A DNA stretch of 64,000 nucleotides from CAZPXZ01 sp965219495 (GCA_965219495.1 OZ244777.1:744001-808000); one strand, 5' to 3'; positions 9,689 through 19,426 are shown, counted from the stretch's first letter. Numbers and translations are program-made. Notes: generated from the sequence alone by a model not told the origin.

Positions 9689-9716
9689 GAAGACCAGTAT
9701 TGTAGAGGGGGTCTTC
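9689..9716. other. Hairpin beside the TnpB remnant
   Basis: A 7-bp inverted repeat (GAAGACC ... GGTCTTC) encloses a 14-base loop and is followed on the plus strand by a T-rich run. It lies immediately beyond the 3' end of the TnpB-like remnant. IS200/IS605 elements carry subterminal hairpins at their right ends, so this may be a relic of that end. A terminator is the alternative reading. Confidence 0.35.
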
Positions 9717-9727
9717 GGTTTTCTCGT

Positions 9728-9994
9728 TCAAGTCAAGAACCGCCGCCACGGGAAGCGAGCGCATCCCGCCACTCCCCACCCGTGAACGGGACAAGTCCGA
9801 TCGCAGAATATTCCCGCATTGACATCTCGATCCAGCACCAACTCGCAGGCCGGACAGGCGTGGACGCGAACAGCTAGATCAGCGCCTCGGCGCAGCATCC
9901 CGAATTGCGCGAATTCCCGCTCGGGCACCGAACCGAGAGCCACTTGGCCATAGGCAAGGTATGCTTTGCAAGAATGCCAGAAACCAACAAGCAC
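9728..9994 (-). pseudogene. TnpB (IS200/IS605 OrfB) C-terminal remnant
   Basis: An 88-codon frame carries the characteristic TnpB tail: a CPAC half of the zinc ribbon followed by LVLDRDVNAG, matching the family's conserved DRDVNAA motif with the RuvC aspartate. The rest of TnpB is missing upstream, and the sequence after the motif is not family-like. I read this as a degenerate relic of an IS605-type element with no transposition gene left. Nothing suggests it is functional. Confidence 0.6.
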
Positions 9995-10088
9995 GGAGGG
10001 CCACAGCCCAAGCGATCTCTTGATCTGTTACACGCCCATATGCGATGCATCAATCGCGATTACCCCCAAAAAGCATGTGCGAAAATCG

Positions 10089-11243
10089 CTAGATTTCGGC
10101 GATGGAACTCCGGCGCCTGCCGACGACGATTGTAACTGCCCACATGACCAATACGGCCACCACCCAAGTGCCAGTGACGCTCGCCCATGGTATGGACCCA
10201 TCCGGTCCGCCGATCAAAAGCGTTCGCGTACCCACGGCAATCTCGGGAAGCGGCAACACATTATTCATCCAGGTTGCCCATTCAGGAGCCGCACCAACCG
10301 GAACCACTATCCCGGACGCCAGTCCTTGATAAAACGCGAGCGGAAGGGCAACGACCAATGCGAACCAACCAAGAACAGAAAAGAGCGCCGTAAAGAGGGC
10401 CATCGCTGCGGCCCCCACTAATCCGCGAAACGCCCAGATTTCCCAGAAGCCGTCCCAGGCTCCTGACACGACTCCGAGGACGAGCACAACCGCAAGTCCA
10501 GACAACAAGGAAGCCAACACCGGAACCGACCCTCGAACGGCGGCGATTAGCGGGGCACTTCCACGGTGCAGTTCCGCCTGTGTTCCCTGGAACAGCAAGA
10601 CTGCGCCCACGAGGCCGGCGAGCCAAGAAGCAAAACCGATGACAATGGGTGCCTGCAGAATCCTCGTGTTCACCACAGTGTGCAGGGATTCCCCCGAAAT
10701 TTGCACAGGCGGGAGCGGAGGACCCGTGCTTGCGGCGCTCGCACTGGCTGAGCCAGCTGCGGATAGTTGCGCACGGGCAGCAAGAACGGCGGTACTCAGT
10801 CCCAATTGAATTTGCGCCGGAAGCGCCCGCGCAAACTGCATCTCCATCAACGACAGGTGATCTGTCTTCCACACTTTAACGTTGGGAGAGTCGCCTGCCA
10901 GAATCGCAAGACTAAAATCTTTCTGCAAAACAATTGCTGCCGAGATCTGTCCCATATCGAGCGCATCCAGCGCCGTGGCCTCGTCGGGAAATTCACGCGT
11001 CTTCATAGGCAATTGCGTACCAAGACCTGCGACTATCCGTCCACCAATGGCAATCGGGGTTCCGCCTGGACCGGGTGCGCCCTCGTCCAGATTCACGACA
11101 CCCAGTTCGAGAGTAGCCAAAGCCTTTTCGGGCTCCACTACCGAGGACAGATTAAAGAAGCCGAAGATTAGGGTGATTGCCGCCGGCAACAAGACTGCTC
11201 CACGCAGAATTGGCCGTGATTGGAAAAGCTTGAATATGGTCAT
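10089..11243 (-). CDS. YhgE/Pip-like ABC-2 type membrane protein
   Basis: The protein (about 384 residues) has one N-terminal transmembrane helix (about residues 14-34), a soluble region of about 170 residues and five C-terminal helices. This architecture is that of YhgE/Pip-like and ABC-2 exporter permeases. The extracytoplasmic part has a segment like ELGVVNLDEGA typical of the group. I selected ATG 11243 because GGGAGAG lies five bases upstream. An upstream GTG adds seven residues. No ATPase or HlyD partner gene is adjacent, so it may act alone or with unlinked partners. The substrate cannot be predicted. Confidence 0.7.
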   Translation of the reverse strand: MTIFKLFQSRPILRGAVLLPAAITLIFGFFNLSSVVEPEKALATLELGVVNLDEGAPGPGGTPIAIGGRIVAGLGTQLPMKTREFPDEATALDALDMGQISAAIVLQKDFSLAILAGDSPNVKVWKTDHLSLMEMQFARALPAQIQLGLSTAVLAARAQLSAAGSASASAASTGPPLPPVQISGESLHTVVNTRILQAPIVIGFASWLAGLVGAVLLFQGTQAELHRGSAPLIAAVRGSVPVLASLLSGLAVVLVLGVVSGAWDGFWEIWAFRGLVGAAAMALFTALFSVLGWFALVVALPLAFYQGLASGIVVPVGAAPEWATWMNNVLPLPEIAVGTRTLLIGGPDGSIPWASVTGTWVVAVLVMWAVTIVVGRRRSSIAEI

Positions 11244-11642
11244 TGCGCTCTCCCGCGTAAACAACTCTCTACAGCGGTGTCACAGTATCATGGACTCCGA
11301 CTCGCCGGAAATTTCCATTTCTCTTCGGACCGCTGGTTTCCGCCCGAGCGGCAAGCACCCGCACGGCACTCCATTGGCGCCTGCGTATCCAGAACTGAAC
11401 TGTGTCACACAAATTACCAAGACGCCCTCCGCCGGCAACAGCCGTCGTTCCATAGAGTTCTTCGCCAAGTCATATTTGACCCTATAAACACTCGGGAGTA
11501 ACGCGTCATCACCGGGTGAAATCGAACATTCATCACCATTTCTTTGTCGCATCGGTCGAAATGAGAGGCAAGCAAACCGAGTTATCATTCCAATTGCGGT
11601 AGCCGAATACTGAGCATGGAACCTCCATTCCGTTACAACCCA
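11244..11642. other. Intergenic stretch with no recognisable gene
   Basis: About 400 bases lie between the YhgE-like gene start and the end of the peptide ABC ATPase gene. Open frames on either strand here show no family features. The promoter of the YhgE-like gene should be in this stretch. I found no convincing terminator hairpin. Confidence 0.4.
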
Positions 11643-13250
11643 CTATGCAGAGACGCTGTCAGCAATTGCGCGAGAGAGATCAGGTGCCGCGGCAATGAGC
11701 GACATCGTATAGGGGTGTCGGGGCGACTCGAGCACCTGCCGCGTTTCCCCTTCCTCGACAAACTCACCCTCCTTCATCACCAAGACCCGGTCCGCAACTG
11801 AACGAACCACGGTCAGGTCGTGGGTTATGAACAAGTAGGCGAGGTTTAGCCGCCGATTGAGATCACCGAGTAGAGCGAGGATCTGCGCGCGGACGGAAAC
11901 GTCGAGCGCAGAAACCGGTTCGTCCATCACAACAAGTTCTGGTCGAAGCACGAGCGCGCGCGCAATCGCGATGCGTTGACGCTGCCCACCAGAGAATTCG
12001 TGGGGGTACTTGCTTGCGTCCCTGGCCTCTAGCCCAACATCTTCAAGTGCGGATGCGACGCGGCGTTCACGATCTCGCGCATCAGGTCGCGGGTCGAGCA
12101 GATGAAGCGGCTCCCCAACCACGCGGCCTATTCTGTGCCTCGGGTTGAAACTGCCATACGGATCCTGAAAAACAACTTGCACGCTTCGCCGTAAGCGCCG
12201 TCTTTCCCTTGCGTTCGCCGCAAACAACTCAGTTCCGCGTACGCGAATCGTCCCCTTGTCCGGGGCCTCCAGCCCGAGCAAGGTTCGCGTCAGCGTTGAT
12301 TTTCCACAGCCCGACTCTCCGACCAGGCCAACTCTCTCACCGCGCTCGATCCTGAGGCTAACTCCATTGACTGCATTGAAGATTCGTTTCCGCGAAAGCC
12401 TGTAGGTTCGCACAATGCTTTCCGCAGAGACTACGGGAGGATCATGTCGCTCACGTGCTTCATCGAGAGTTTTCCGCGGTAAGGGGGCGGGCATCGCGGC
12501 CCGGAGCAAGTCTTTGGAATACGGATGACGAAGTGTGCGGAACATGGCGGGGCAGGGGCCGTGTTCCACGACTTGCCCGTAACGCATGATCGCAACCCGA
12601 TCTGCCATTCCGGCGACCACCCCAAGGTCATGCGTGATCAGCAGCAAGCTTGTGCCGTATTCTCGCACCAACTCGCGCAACAGATCCAGAATCCTGGCTT
12701 GCGTAGTCACGTCCAGCGCGGTGGTTGGTTCGTCCGCAATCAGCAACCTCGGGCGCAACGCCATCGCCATCGCGATCATCGTGCGCTGGCGCTGACCACC
12801 AGACAGTTCGTGCGGGTATCTTTCCGGGCCTACCAAGTCGGGAAGTAACCCCACGCGCTCCAGGATCCTCCCGGCACTTGCCCGAGCCTCGCTTCTTGAT
12901 ACCGCATCGTGAATCCTTAGTGCCTCCGCGACTTGATCCCCGATCGAGAGAAGCGGATTGAGCGCGGTCATTGGTTCCTGAAAAACAATTCCTGCGGAAC
13001 GACCGCGAAAGTCGCACATCAAACGTTCATCCAACGCGATCAAGTCCGTCCCGTCAAACAGTATTCTGCCCTGCATTCGGGCTCCCGGAGGAAGCAGACG
13101 CATCACCGCCAACGCTGTCATCGTCTTCCCGGACCCGGACTCACCCACCAATCCCAAGGTTTCACCGCGAGAGATTTCAAGATTGATGCCGCGCAGAATC
13201 TCCCGTCCTCTGATCTGAAGGACGAGGTCGCTGATCTGAAGCAAGCTCAT
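11643..13250 (-). CDS. Fused peptide ABC transporter ATPase (DppD-DppF type)
   Basis: The product holds two ABC ATPase domains in one chain of 535 residues, counted from ATG 13250. Domain 1 has Walker A GLVGESGSGKTMTALAV and signature LSGGQRQR. Domain 2 has GLVGESGCGKSTLTRTL and FSGGQRQR, and each has a Walker B followed by DEP. Each ends with the oligopeptide-family extension that includes MRYGQVVEHG or MKEGEFVEEG. It would power the two permeases encoded just upstream. The start overlaps the preceding permease stop (ATGA). A longer in-frame extension exists but runs inside the permease gene and is unlikely. Confidence 0.95.
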   Translation of the reverse strand: MSLLQISDLVLQIRGREILRGINLEISRGETLGLVGESGSGKTMTALAVMRLLPPGARMQGRILFDGTDLIALDERLMCDFRGRSAGIVFQEPMTALNPLLSIGDQVAEALRIHDAVSRSEARASAGRILERVGLLPDLVGPERYPHELSGGQRQRTMIAMAMALRPRLLIADEPTTALDVTTQARILDLLRELVREYGTSLLLITHDLGVVAGMADRVAIMRYGQVVEHGPCPAMFRTLRHPYSKDLLRAAMPAPLPRKTLDEARERHDPPVVSAESIVRTYRLSRKRIFNAVNGVSLRIERGERVGLVGESGCGKSTLTRTLLGLEAPDKGTIRVRGTELFAANARERRRLRRSVQVVFQDPYGSFNPRHRIGRVVGEPLHLLDPRPDARDRERRVASALEDVGLEARDASKYPHEFSGGQRQRIAIARALVLRPELVVMDEPVSALDVSVRAQILALLGDLNRRLNLAYLFITHDLTVVRSVADRVLVMKEGEFVEEGETRQVLESPRHPYTMSLIAAAPDLSRAIADSVSA

Positions 13251-14101
13251 TGCTGGCCCCTGAGGCGTGGGTCGAGTGCATCGCGAAGCCCGTCTCCGAG
13301 CAAGTTGAGACCCAAGACCGATACTACGATGGCAAGGCCGGGGTAGATCGCGAGTTGGGGTGCGATTGCGATCATGGTCTGCGCGTCGCTCAGCATGCGG
13401 CCCCAACTCGGCGCGGGCGGCTGGGCTCCAATCCCGACATAGGAGAGGCCCGCTTCTGCAAGAATTCCGAGCGAGAATTGAATTGTCCCCTGGACAATGA
13501 GCAAGTTTGCGATGTTCGGAAGAATGTGCTCCACGGAAATTCGAAACGCTCCCTTGCCCGCGACCCTAGCCGCCAACGTGAATTCCCGAGTCCATAGTGA
13601 AAGCGCTCCACTGCGAGATACTCGGGCGAACACCGGAATATTGAAAATGCCGATGGCGATAATGGCGTTTATGGCGCTGGGCCCGAACACCGCCGTTATC
13701 ATGATCGCCATCAGAAGGGCAGGGAAGGCGAACACAAAATCGTTCGCACGCATGATTGCCTCGCTCACCGTTCCACCGCGGGCTGCCGCTGCCAGTCCAA
13801 GTGGAACGCCAACCCCCATGCCCAACCCGACCGCGACCAGTGCGACGGCAATCGAGTTCCGCGCGCCGCCCATGAGCATGGAAACGATATCGCGTCCAAA
13901 ATGGTCGGTTCCAAGCCAGAATTGTCCGGAGGGGCCTTGAAGGCGCAACGCAATATTGAGTGCAGTCACATCGTGCGGCGTCCAAATCAGCGACACGAAT
14001 GCCGCCAAAGCCACGATCAAGGTGATGCCCCCACCGGTGAACAGGCTTGGATGCGCTCTTCGATTCGACTTGATGAAGGCGCCAGAATCGCCCGTCATCA
14101 T
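13247..14101 (-). CDS. Peptide ABC transporter permease (DppC-like)
   Basis: The product is an inner-membrane permease of the dipeptide/oligopeptide family with about six helices. The typical LGTDHFGRDIVSMLMGGARN segment is near the periplasmic entry, and the EAA loop resembles EFTLAARVAGKGAFRI. An N-terminal OppC-type segment precedes TM1. The start at ATG 14101 (or 14098) overlaps the stop of the upstream permease, and a GGAGGGG stretch sits just ahead. It pairs with the DppB-like protein and the fused ATPase to import peptides or related solutes. Confidence 0.93.
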   Translation of the reverse strand: MMTGDSGAFIKSNRRAHPSLFTGGGITLIVALAAFVSLIWTPHDVTALNIALRLQGPSGQFWLGTDHFGRDIVSMLMGGARNSIAVALVAVGLGMGVGVPLGLAAAARGGTVSEAIMRANDFVFAFPALLMAIMITAVFGPSAINAIIAIGIFNIPVFARVSRSGALSLWTREFTLAARVAGKGAFRISVEHILPNIANLLIVQGTIQFSLGILAEAGLSYVGIGAQPPAPSWGRMLSDAQTMIAIAPQLAIYPGLAIVVSVLGLNLLGDGLRDALDPRLRGQQ

Positions 14102-15048
14102 CCCCTCCGGGTTCGCAATCGCGGGTCCACGGCAGCATAGGCGAGATCGACAACAAAATTCACGATCACTACGGCCGCTACGAGGAGAAGCACGACGCTT
14201 TCCACCACGATCAGGTCGCGCTGCGTAATCGCCTGGAATACCAACCGGCCAAGACCCGGCAAGAAAAACACATTCTCGATGATGACTGCGCCCGCCAACA
14301 GGAACGAGAACTGCAACCCCATGATGGTGAGAACCGGGATGAGAGCATTCCGGACGGCATGCACCCACAGAGTGCGCCGCTCGCTCAATCCCTTGGCCCG
14401 GGCGGTGCGGATGTAATCTTCGCCCAATTCGTCGATCAAGGCCGACCGCATGACGCGGGCCAGAATGGAGGCTTGAGGCAACGCCAATGAAACCGCGGGG
14501 AGCAAGAGCGCCTTCAGACCTGTCACCACTCCTTCATTCCATCCCGGAAAACCGCCAGCGGAAAACCAATGCAGAGTGACCGAAAACAACAGCACGAGAA
14601 GCAGTGCGAACCAGAAATTTGGAATGGCGATGCCCAGTTGTGTGACGCCCATCACCGAAGCATCCACCGTGGAATTGCGCCGTGCGGCCGCGAGCACGCC
14701 GACCGGAATTGCGATGGCGGTAGAAAGGGCGAGGGCAAGCAGTGCGAGAGGCAGGCTGACTTCGAGGCGCTCGGCGATCAGTCCGCTTACCGGAACCGCA
14801 TATGTGTAGGAAACACCGAAATTTCCTCGCAGCATTCCGGATACCCAGGAGAAATACCTTTGCAACCGGGGCTGGTCGAGCCCAAGTTCTGAGCGGAGGG
14901 CGGCGATACTCTCGTCCGTCGCGCCGATACCGAGCATGTACGCCGCCGAGTCGCCCGGAACAACCTCCATGACCAAAAAAACTAGTACGGAAGCCGCGAC
15001 GAGAGTTGCGGCAAGCGCCGCTAGGCGGCGAAGCGCGAAGGCTAGCAT
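14098..15048 (-). CDS. Peptide ABC transporter permease (DppB-like)
   Basis: The product is a six-helix permease of the DppB/OppB family. It has the N-terminal FALRRLAALAATLVAASVLVF membrane helix start, the motif VVPGD, and the C-terminal EAA-like loop in which EDYIRTARAKGLSERRTLW is clear. I prefer ATG 15048 (MLAFALRR), which matches the family start. ATG 15084 would add 12 residues. Either start lies close to the 3' end of the binding-protein gene. It forms the membrane channel with the DppC-like product. Confidence 0.92.
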   Translation of the reverse strand: MLAFALRRLAALAATLVAASVLVFLVMEVVPGDSAAYMLGIGATDESIAALRSELGLDQPRLQRYFSWVSGMLRGNFGVSYTYAVPVSGLIAERLEVSLPLALLALALSTAIAIPVGVLAAARRNSTVDASVMGVTQLGIAIPNFWFALLLVLLFSVTLHWFSAGGFPGWNEGVVTGLKALLLPAVSLALPQASILARVMRSALIDELGEDYIRTARAKGLSERRTLWVHAVRNALIPVLTIMGLQFSFLLAGAVIIENVFFLPGLGRLVFQAITQRDLIVVESVVLLLVAAVVIVNFVVDLAYAAVDPRLRTRRG

Positions 15049-15104
15049 CGTGCCGGCGAAGAAACCTCCGCCGCCACGAAACATTTCAATAAAACCGAAC
15101 TGCG

Positions 15105-16589
15105 CTAGTCGACCCAGCGAACAGCCGTCAGGTCGTTGGCTTGTACCGGGGCGTTGGCCCACAAGCCCTCAATTCCGGCGCGCCGGACACCTGTTCTCGC
15201 AAGTTGAAACAGGTAGCCGTTGACCGCGTCCTCCGCGATTCGGCGCTGCGCTGTTTCCTGAAGACGTCGACGCTCGACAGGCTCCGAAGTCACCTTGAGT
15301 TCATCCATGATTTGCTTGAACTCGTCGGAACGATAGTTGAAATAGTACTCGTCCCGGGCGTAGATCCCGATGTCCCTCGGTTCCGTATGCGAGACGATGG
15401 TAAGATCGTAATCCGTGCCCCGGAACACCTGTTCCAGCCACTGCACCCATTCCACGTTTTCAATTTCGGTTTCGATGCCCACCGCGCGAAGCTGAGAAGC
15501 GACAATTTCGCCGCCTCGGCGCGCATAGGCGGGCGGGGGCAACTTAAGAGATAGCGTTAGATGTTCGGCGTAACCTGCTTCGTTCAAAAGGCTTTTTGCT
15601 TTTACTGGATCATGCGGATACAGACCGGTCAGGTCGACATACGCGGGATTGTGGGGCGCAAAATGGCTTCCGATCGGTGTGCCGTACCCGAACATGGCTC
15701 CGTCGATGATTTCCTGCCGATTGATGGCATGCGCGATTGCCCGTCGAACTCTCACATCGCTCAGCGCCGGTCGATCATTGTTTGTGGAAAGAATGGTTTC
15801 ACCCTCCGTGGTTCCTACAACAACAACGAACCGGTCATCGGCTTCGAATTGCGGAAGGTTTTCTGGCGCGGGAAAGATTGGAAAAGCGTCCACGTCACCC
15901 GCCATCAAGGCCGAAAACGCCGCAGCCGGATCGGCGACGATCTTGATTGTCACCTTCTCGAGATGCACGGGCTCACCCCAATAATCAGGATTGCGGACGA
16001 GTTCGAGGCGGTCTCCCCGAACCCATCTGGAGAACTTGAACGGTCCCGTGCCCACAGGATTCGCCTTGTTGTTTTCGGCGCTTTCCGGCGCAACAATTAC
16101 GGCGTCTCCCCAGCCCATTGAGAAGGTGAAACCACCCGTCGGCCGCTTCAGCACGACTTGGACGGTATGAGCGTCCACCGCGACAACCGACTCAATCGGC
16201 TCAAACAGACCCTTCTGCGCGTTGGTGGAATCTGCTGCACGCGCGCGGTCAAGCGAGAAGACGACATCGTCGGCGTTGAAATCCGTGCCGTCGTGGTATT
16301 TCGCTCCTTCTTGCAAATTGAATGTGTAAGTCAAGCCATCTTCACTGATCTCCCAGGATTTCGCGAGGGCAGGACGCACCGAACCATCCGGTCCAATGCG
16401 GGTAAGGCCTTCCATCACGTTGGCGTATACAACTTCGTCGATTGCGGCCGCCGCACCTGCCGTGGGGTCAAGATGGGGTGGTTCAAGCGCCATGCCGAGC
16501 GTAATTTCCGTCTTCGCAGCATGAGAAACGCCTGCGAACAATCCGAGGGACAACACTGCAAGACTCAATATGGTGCAGGTTCGTTTCAT
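15105..16589 (-). CDS. Peptide/oligosaccharide ABC transporter substrate-binding protein (family 5)
   Basis: The 494-residue product is a periplasmic binding protein of the SBP_bac_5 family. A signal peptide ends at SHAAK near residue 25. The family segments PHLDPTAG, EGLTRIGPDGS..PALAKSWE and YHDGTDFNADDVVFSLDRA are clear. The cluster with a fused ATPase, two permeases and an M20 peptidase suggests peptide or amide-substrate uptake. Specificity cannot be read from sequence. Its start overlaps the M20 gene stop (ATGA), so it belongs to the same transcript. Confidence 0.94.
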   Translation of the reverse strand: MKRTCTILSLAVLSLGLFAGVSHAAKTEITLGMALEPPHLDPTAGAAAAIDEVVYANVMEGLTRIGPDGSVRPALAKSWEISEDGLTYTFNLQEGAKYHDGTDFNADDVVFSLDRARAADSTNAQKGLFEPIESVVAVDAHTVQVVLKRPTGGFTFSMGWGDAVIVAPESAENNKANPVGTGPFKFSRWVRGDRLELVRNPDYWGEPVHLEKVTIKIVADPAAAFSALMAGDVDAFPIFPAPENLPQFEADDRFVVVVGTTEGETILSTNNDRPALSDVRVRRAIAHAINRQEIIDGAMFGYGTPIGSHFAPHNPAYVDLTGLYPHDPVKAKSLLNEAGYAEHLTLSLKLPPPAYARRGGEIVASQLRAVGIETEIENVEWVQWLEQVFRGTDYDLTIVSHTEPRDIGIYARDEYYFNYRSDEFKQIMDELKVTSEPVERRRLQETAQRRIAEDAVNGYLFQLARTGVRRAGIEGLWANAPVQANDLTAVRWVD

Positions 16590-17908
16590 ATTTCATTCTC
16601 CTCTACTCCTGCCAACGACGCGCCGGCGGGACTGGCGGTGAGCAAATTGGCCAGGGCCAGCGCCATGACCTTCGCAGATTCCAATATATCCTCAATCACA
16701 ATGAATTCGTCCGGTTGATGAGCCAGTTCAAGCTTGCCTGGTCCGTAGGCGATGCAATTCTTCAACCGGCCAATCCGGTCGACATGCTTCTGATCATAGG
16801 TTCCCGGAGACAGTACAAAGGCCGGCTGTCGATCGAACACGGACCGAATTGCCTTGGCAACCGCGCGCGTCACCGGCGCACTCGGCGGTGTGGCCGTGGG
16901 CGGTACCGACCAAAGTTCGCGAAGGGACCAGTCGAAATTGCCCCGGCTCTTGGCCACGCCCACAAGCAAGTTCATCAGTTCCTGTTCCACCGTCTCCAGC
17001 GTTTCCGGATCATGGAAACGCCGGTCTACGGTCAATCGGCACGAATCGGTCACGCAGGAGGCAAGGTAACCTCCACTGCCTTCCGCCTGTCCTCCGTGAA
17101 TTGCGTTGATGTTCAAGGTCGATGCCCGGGCGTCATCCGGGATTACGGGATGCGCGGTGCGGCGTCGGGCGAGGGCGGGAAACAGTTCCGTTTCGAGCGC
17201 ATGAAGCACAGCGCCCATGTGCCGCACCGCACAGTCCCCGAGAAACGGCATCGAACCGTGCGCAGTTCGGCCGCGCGTTTCAATTTCGGCCCACCAGCAT
17301 CCACGATGTCCGAGGCAAATGCGATCCGTTCCTAGCGGCTCCGGGATGATTACATGGTCCACCCTTGGGCTGGCAAGAATGCCCCGTTCAGCCAACCAGG
17401 CGACACCCCCGTAGCCACCCGTCTCCTCGTCCGCTGTGCCGGATATCTCAATGACACCGGGATATTCCGGGCAGGCCTCCAGAAATGCCTCGACCGCAAT
17501 TACGGAGGCGGCAAGGCCTCCTTTCATGTCGCACGCGCCACGCCCGTACAAACGGCCGTCGCGCAGCTCGCCTTCGAAGGGACTCGCTGTCCAGCCGGCG
17601 CCAGCCGGCACCACGTCCAGATGCGAATTAAAATGCACGCATGCTCCCGGTGACCTGCCTTGGCGCCGTCCCACAACATTGATGCGCGGATACTTGTCGC
17701 AGTCACCCGGGGTTCCCGTCGCACGGTAAACCTGGACTTCAAATCCGTTTGCCTTGAGCCGCGCTCCAAGCATCTCCGCGCATTCTCGGTAGTTCTCTCC
17801 GGGAGGATTGACCGTCGGGATACGAACCAGGTCCCGGGCGAAATCCACCAGGGGTTCGGCACGGCTCTCGACGAGCGTACAGAGGAATTCGGGCTCTACC
17901 CGCATCAA
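16586..17908 (-). CDS. M20-family metallopeptidase/deacylase (ArgE/DapE-like)
   Basis: The 440-residue protein has the M20 two-zinc motifs: HFNSHLDVVP with the first His and Asp, GRGACDMKGGLA with the bridging Asp, and GTADEETGG with the catalytic Glu pair. A dimerisation domain lies between residues of about 210 and 330. Members hydrolyse N-acyl amino acids or dipeptides. Its place ahead of a peptide ABC transporter supports a role in processing imported peptide-like or N-acylated substrates. ArgE or DapE itself cannot be excluded. It overlaps genes on both sides by ATGA. Confidence 0.9.
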   Translation of the reverse strand: MMRVEPEFLCTLVESRAEPLVDFARDLVRIPTVNPPGENYRECAEMLGARLKANGFEVQVYRATGTPGDCDKYPRINVVGRRQGRSPGACVHFNSHLDVVPAGAGWTASPFEGELRDGRLYGRGACDMKGGLAASVIAVEAFLEACPEYPGVIEISGTADEETGGYGGVAWLAERGILASPRVDHVIIPEPLGTDRICLGHRGCWWAEIETRGRTAHGSMPFLGDCAVRHMGAVLHALETELFPALARRRTAHPVIPDDARASTLNINAIHGGQAEGSGGYLASCVTDSCRLTVDRRFHDPETLETVEQELMNLLVGVAKSRGNFDWSLRELWSVPPTATPPSAPVTRAVAKAIRSVFDRQPAFVLSPGTYDQKHVDRIGRLKNCIAYGPGKLELAHQPDEFIVIEDILESAKVMALALANLLTASPAGASLAGVEENEI

Positions 17909-18051
17909 GCAGCCTTTCCCGGTACGACCGGCCGCCCGCCGAACCGTTCCAGCCCGAGTTCTTGCGAGGCAAGAGACATCAGGGTTTGCGGGGGAAAGGG
18001 CGGCTTTTGCTGCAAGTTGTCAAGAATGCGGCGTCGATCCATTAGGCGCAT
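17905..18051 (-). CDS. Small ORF between hflX and the M20 peptidase gene, 48 aa
   Basis: A 48-codon frame starts at ATG 18051, 13 bases after the hflX stop. It ends in an ATGA overlap with the M20 gene. The product is basic at its N-terminus (DRRRIL), proline-rich in the middle and has no predicted membrane helix. No clear Shine-Dalgarno precedes it, and a second ATG lies at 18042. The tight overlap hints that it is a translated coupling ORF. I do not recognise the protein, and it could be chance. Confidence 0.4.
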   Translation of the reverse strand: MRLMDRRRILDNLQQKPPFPPQTLMSLASQELGLERFGGRPVVPGKAA

Positions 18052-18064
18052 AAGGAATATTATG

Positions 18065-19414
18065 TTAAATTTTGTGGCGGTTCGCCGCATCGAACTCGCG
18101 TGGCGAGTCCAAGCCCCCCGAACTCTCGCCGCGCTCCATGGAACGAATGCCTGCCGAAAAATCTTTGCAAAAACGAACTTGCTCTTCAGGCCCCAGTTCC
18201 GCAATCAGACTGACGCATCCTTCGGCGACGAATCGCCGTTCGACTGCGCCGCGCTCATGAAGCCAAGCCAATGCGTCGCCCGCTTCCGGATTAAGCCGAA
18301 TGAAAAACCGGTCGGTGTTCGCGCGCAGCATGTTCTCCAAACGCCCGAGCAAAGCCGGAATTCCGGTTCCGGTCGCCGCGGAAACCGCGACTTGATTTTC
18401 CATACGACTCAACCTGTTCGTTAGCGCTTCCCGCTCCCGCTCGTCCAAGAGATCGCACTTGTTATGCACTGCAAGGACTTGCTGCCCGGGTACTTTTCCG
18501 AACCCGATCGCCGCGAGCGTCTTCTCGGTTTCTCGCCGCTGCATTTCCTGTTCCGGAGAACTCGCGTCAATCACGTGCAAGAGTACAGCCGCATCCACCA
18601 CTTCGCTCAGTGTCGCTCGAAACGCAGCGACGAGCTCGGTCGGCAAATTCGAAACAAAGCCCACGGTGTCTGAAAATGCTGCACGCGTGCCGGCAGGCAG
18701 CCTGCAGACCCGAACCGTGGGATCCAAAGTGGTGAAGAGCATGTCCCGCTCGGGAACTGCAGCGCCGCAAATCTGATTGAAGAGCGTGGATTTCCCGGCA
18801 TTGGTGTATCCGGCCAACGCCAATGCAGGAACGGCATTACGGACACGACTGCGGCGCTGGATTTCCCGACTCCTGCAAATTCTCTCCAGATCGGCATCCA
18901 GCTTGCGAAGCCGCATATCAATGGCGCGCCGGTCCGCTTCAATCTGGGTCTCGCCCGGCCCACCCATGAAGCCAAAGCCGCCACGCTGTCGCTCCAAGTG
19001 AGTCCAACTGCGAACCAAACGACTCTTTTGATAGGTCAGATGGGCGTGTTCCACCTGAATTCGACCTTCCGCACTGCGCGCTCGCATGCTGAAAATCTCG
19101 AGTATCAGGCCGTTCCGGTCCAGTACTTTCGCGTTCCACTCGCGCTCCAGATTGCGCTGCTGCACAGGTGCGAGTGGCCCGTCGACGACGACAAGCCCCG
19201 CTCCACATTCTTCCAGCCGTTTCGCCACACGCTGAACCGCTCCCGGGCCAAGAAGCGTGGCGGGCTTCGGTCGGCGAACCGATACGCATTCCGCGCCGGC
19301 GACCAAAAGACCGAGTGCACGCACGAGTCGCCCGGCTTCCGCCAGGCGCGATTCGGCTGCACCACCAGATTGGTCTCCGGCTAGAACCGGATGCAGCACC
19401 CACGCCGCGCGCAT
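18065..19414 (-). CDS. hflX: Ribosome-associated GTPase HflX
   Basis: The 449-residue protein has the HflX N-terminal domain, a coiled linker with GGRGxGFxGGPGETQ-type residues (seen as QRGGFGFMGGPGETQIEAD), and a TRAFAC GTPase domain. G1 is LAGYTNAGKSTLFN, G3 is DTVGFVSNLP and G4 is NKCD. HflX is a heat-shock ribosome-splitting GTPase. It starts 12 bases after the hfq stop, reproducing the common hfq-hflX pair. The downstream peptidase and transporter genes may be read from the same transcript. Confidence 0.96.
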   Translation of the reverse strand: MRAAWVLHPVLAGDQSGGAAESRLAEAGRLVRALGLLVAGAECVSVRRPKPATLLGPGAVQRVAKRLEECGAGLVVVDGPLAPVQQRNLEREWNAKVLDRNGLILEIFSMRARSAEGRIQVEHAHLTYQKSRLVRSWTHLERQRGGFGFMGGPGETQIEADRRAIDMRLRKLDADLERICRSREIQRRSRVRNAVPALALAGYTNAGKSTLFNQICGAAVPERDMLFTTLDPTVRVCRLPAGTRAAFSDTVGFVSNLPTELVAAFRATLSEVVDAAVLLHVIDASSPEQEMQRRETEKTLAAIGFGKVPGQQVLAVHNKCDLLDEREREALTNRLSRMENQVAVSAATGTGIPALLGRLENMLRANTDRFFIRLNPEAGDALAWLHERGAVERRFVAEGCVSLIAELGPEEQVRFCKDFSAGIRSMERGESSGGLDSPREFDAANRHKI

Positions 19415-19426
19415 GATTAGATGGCG

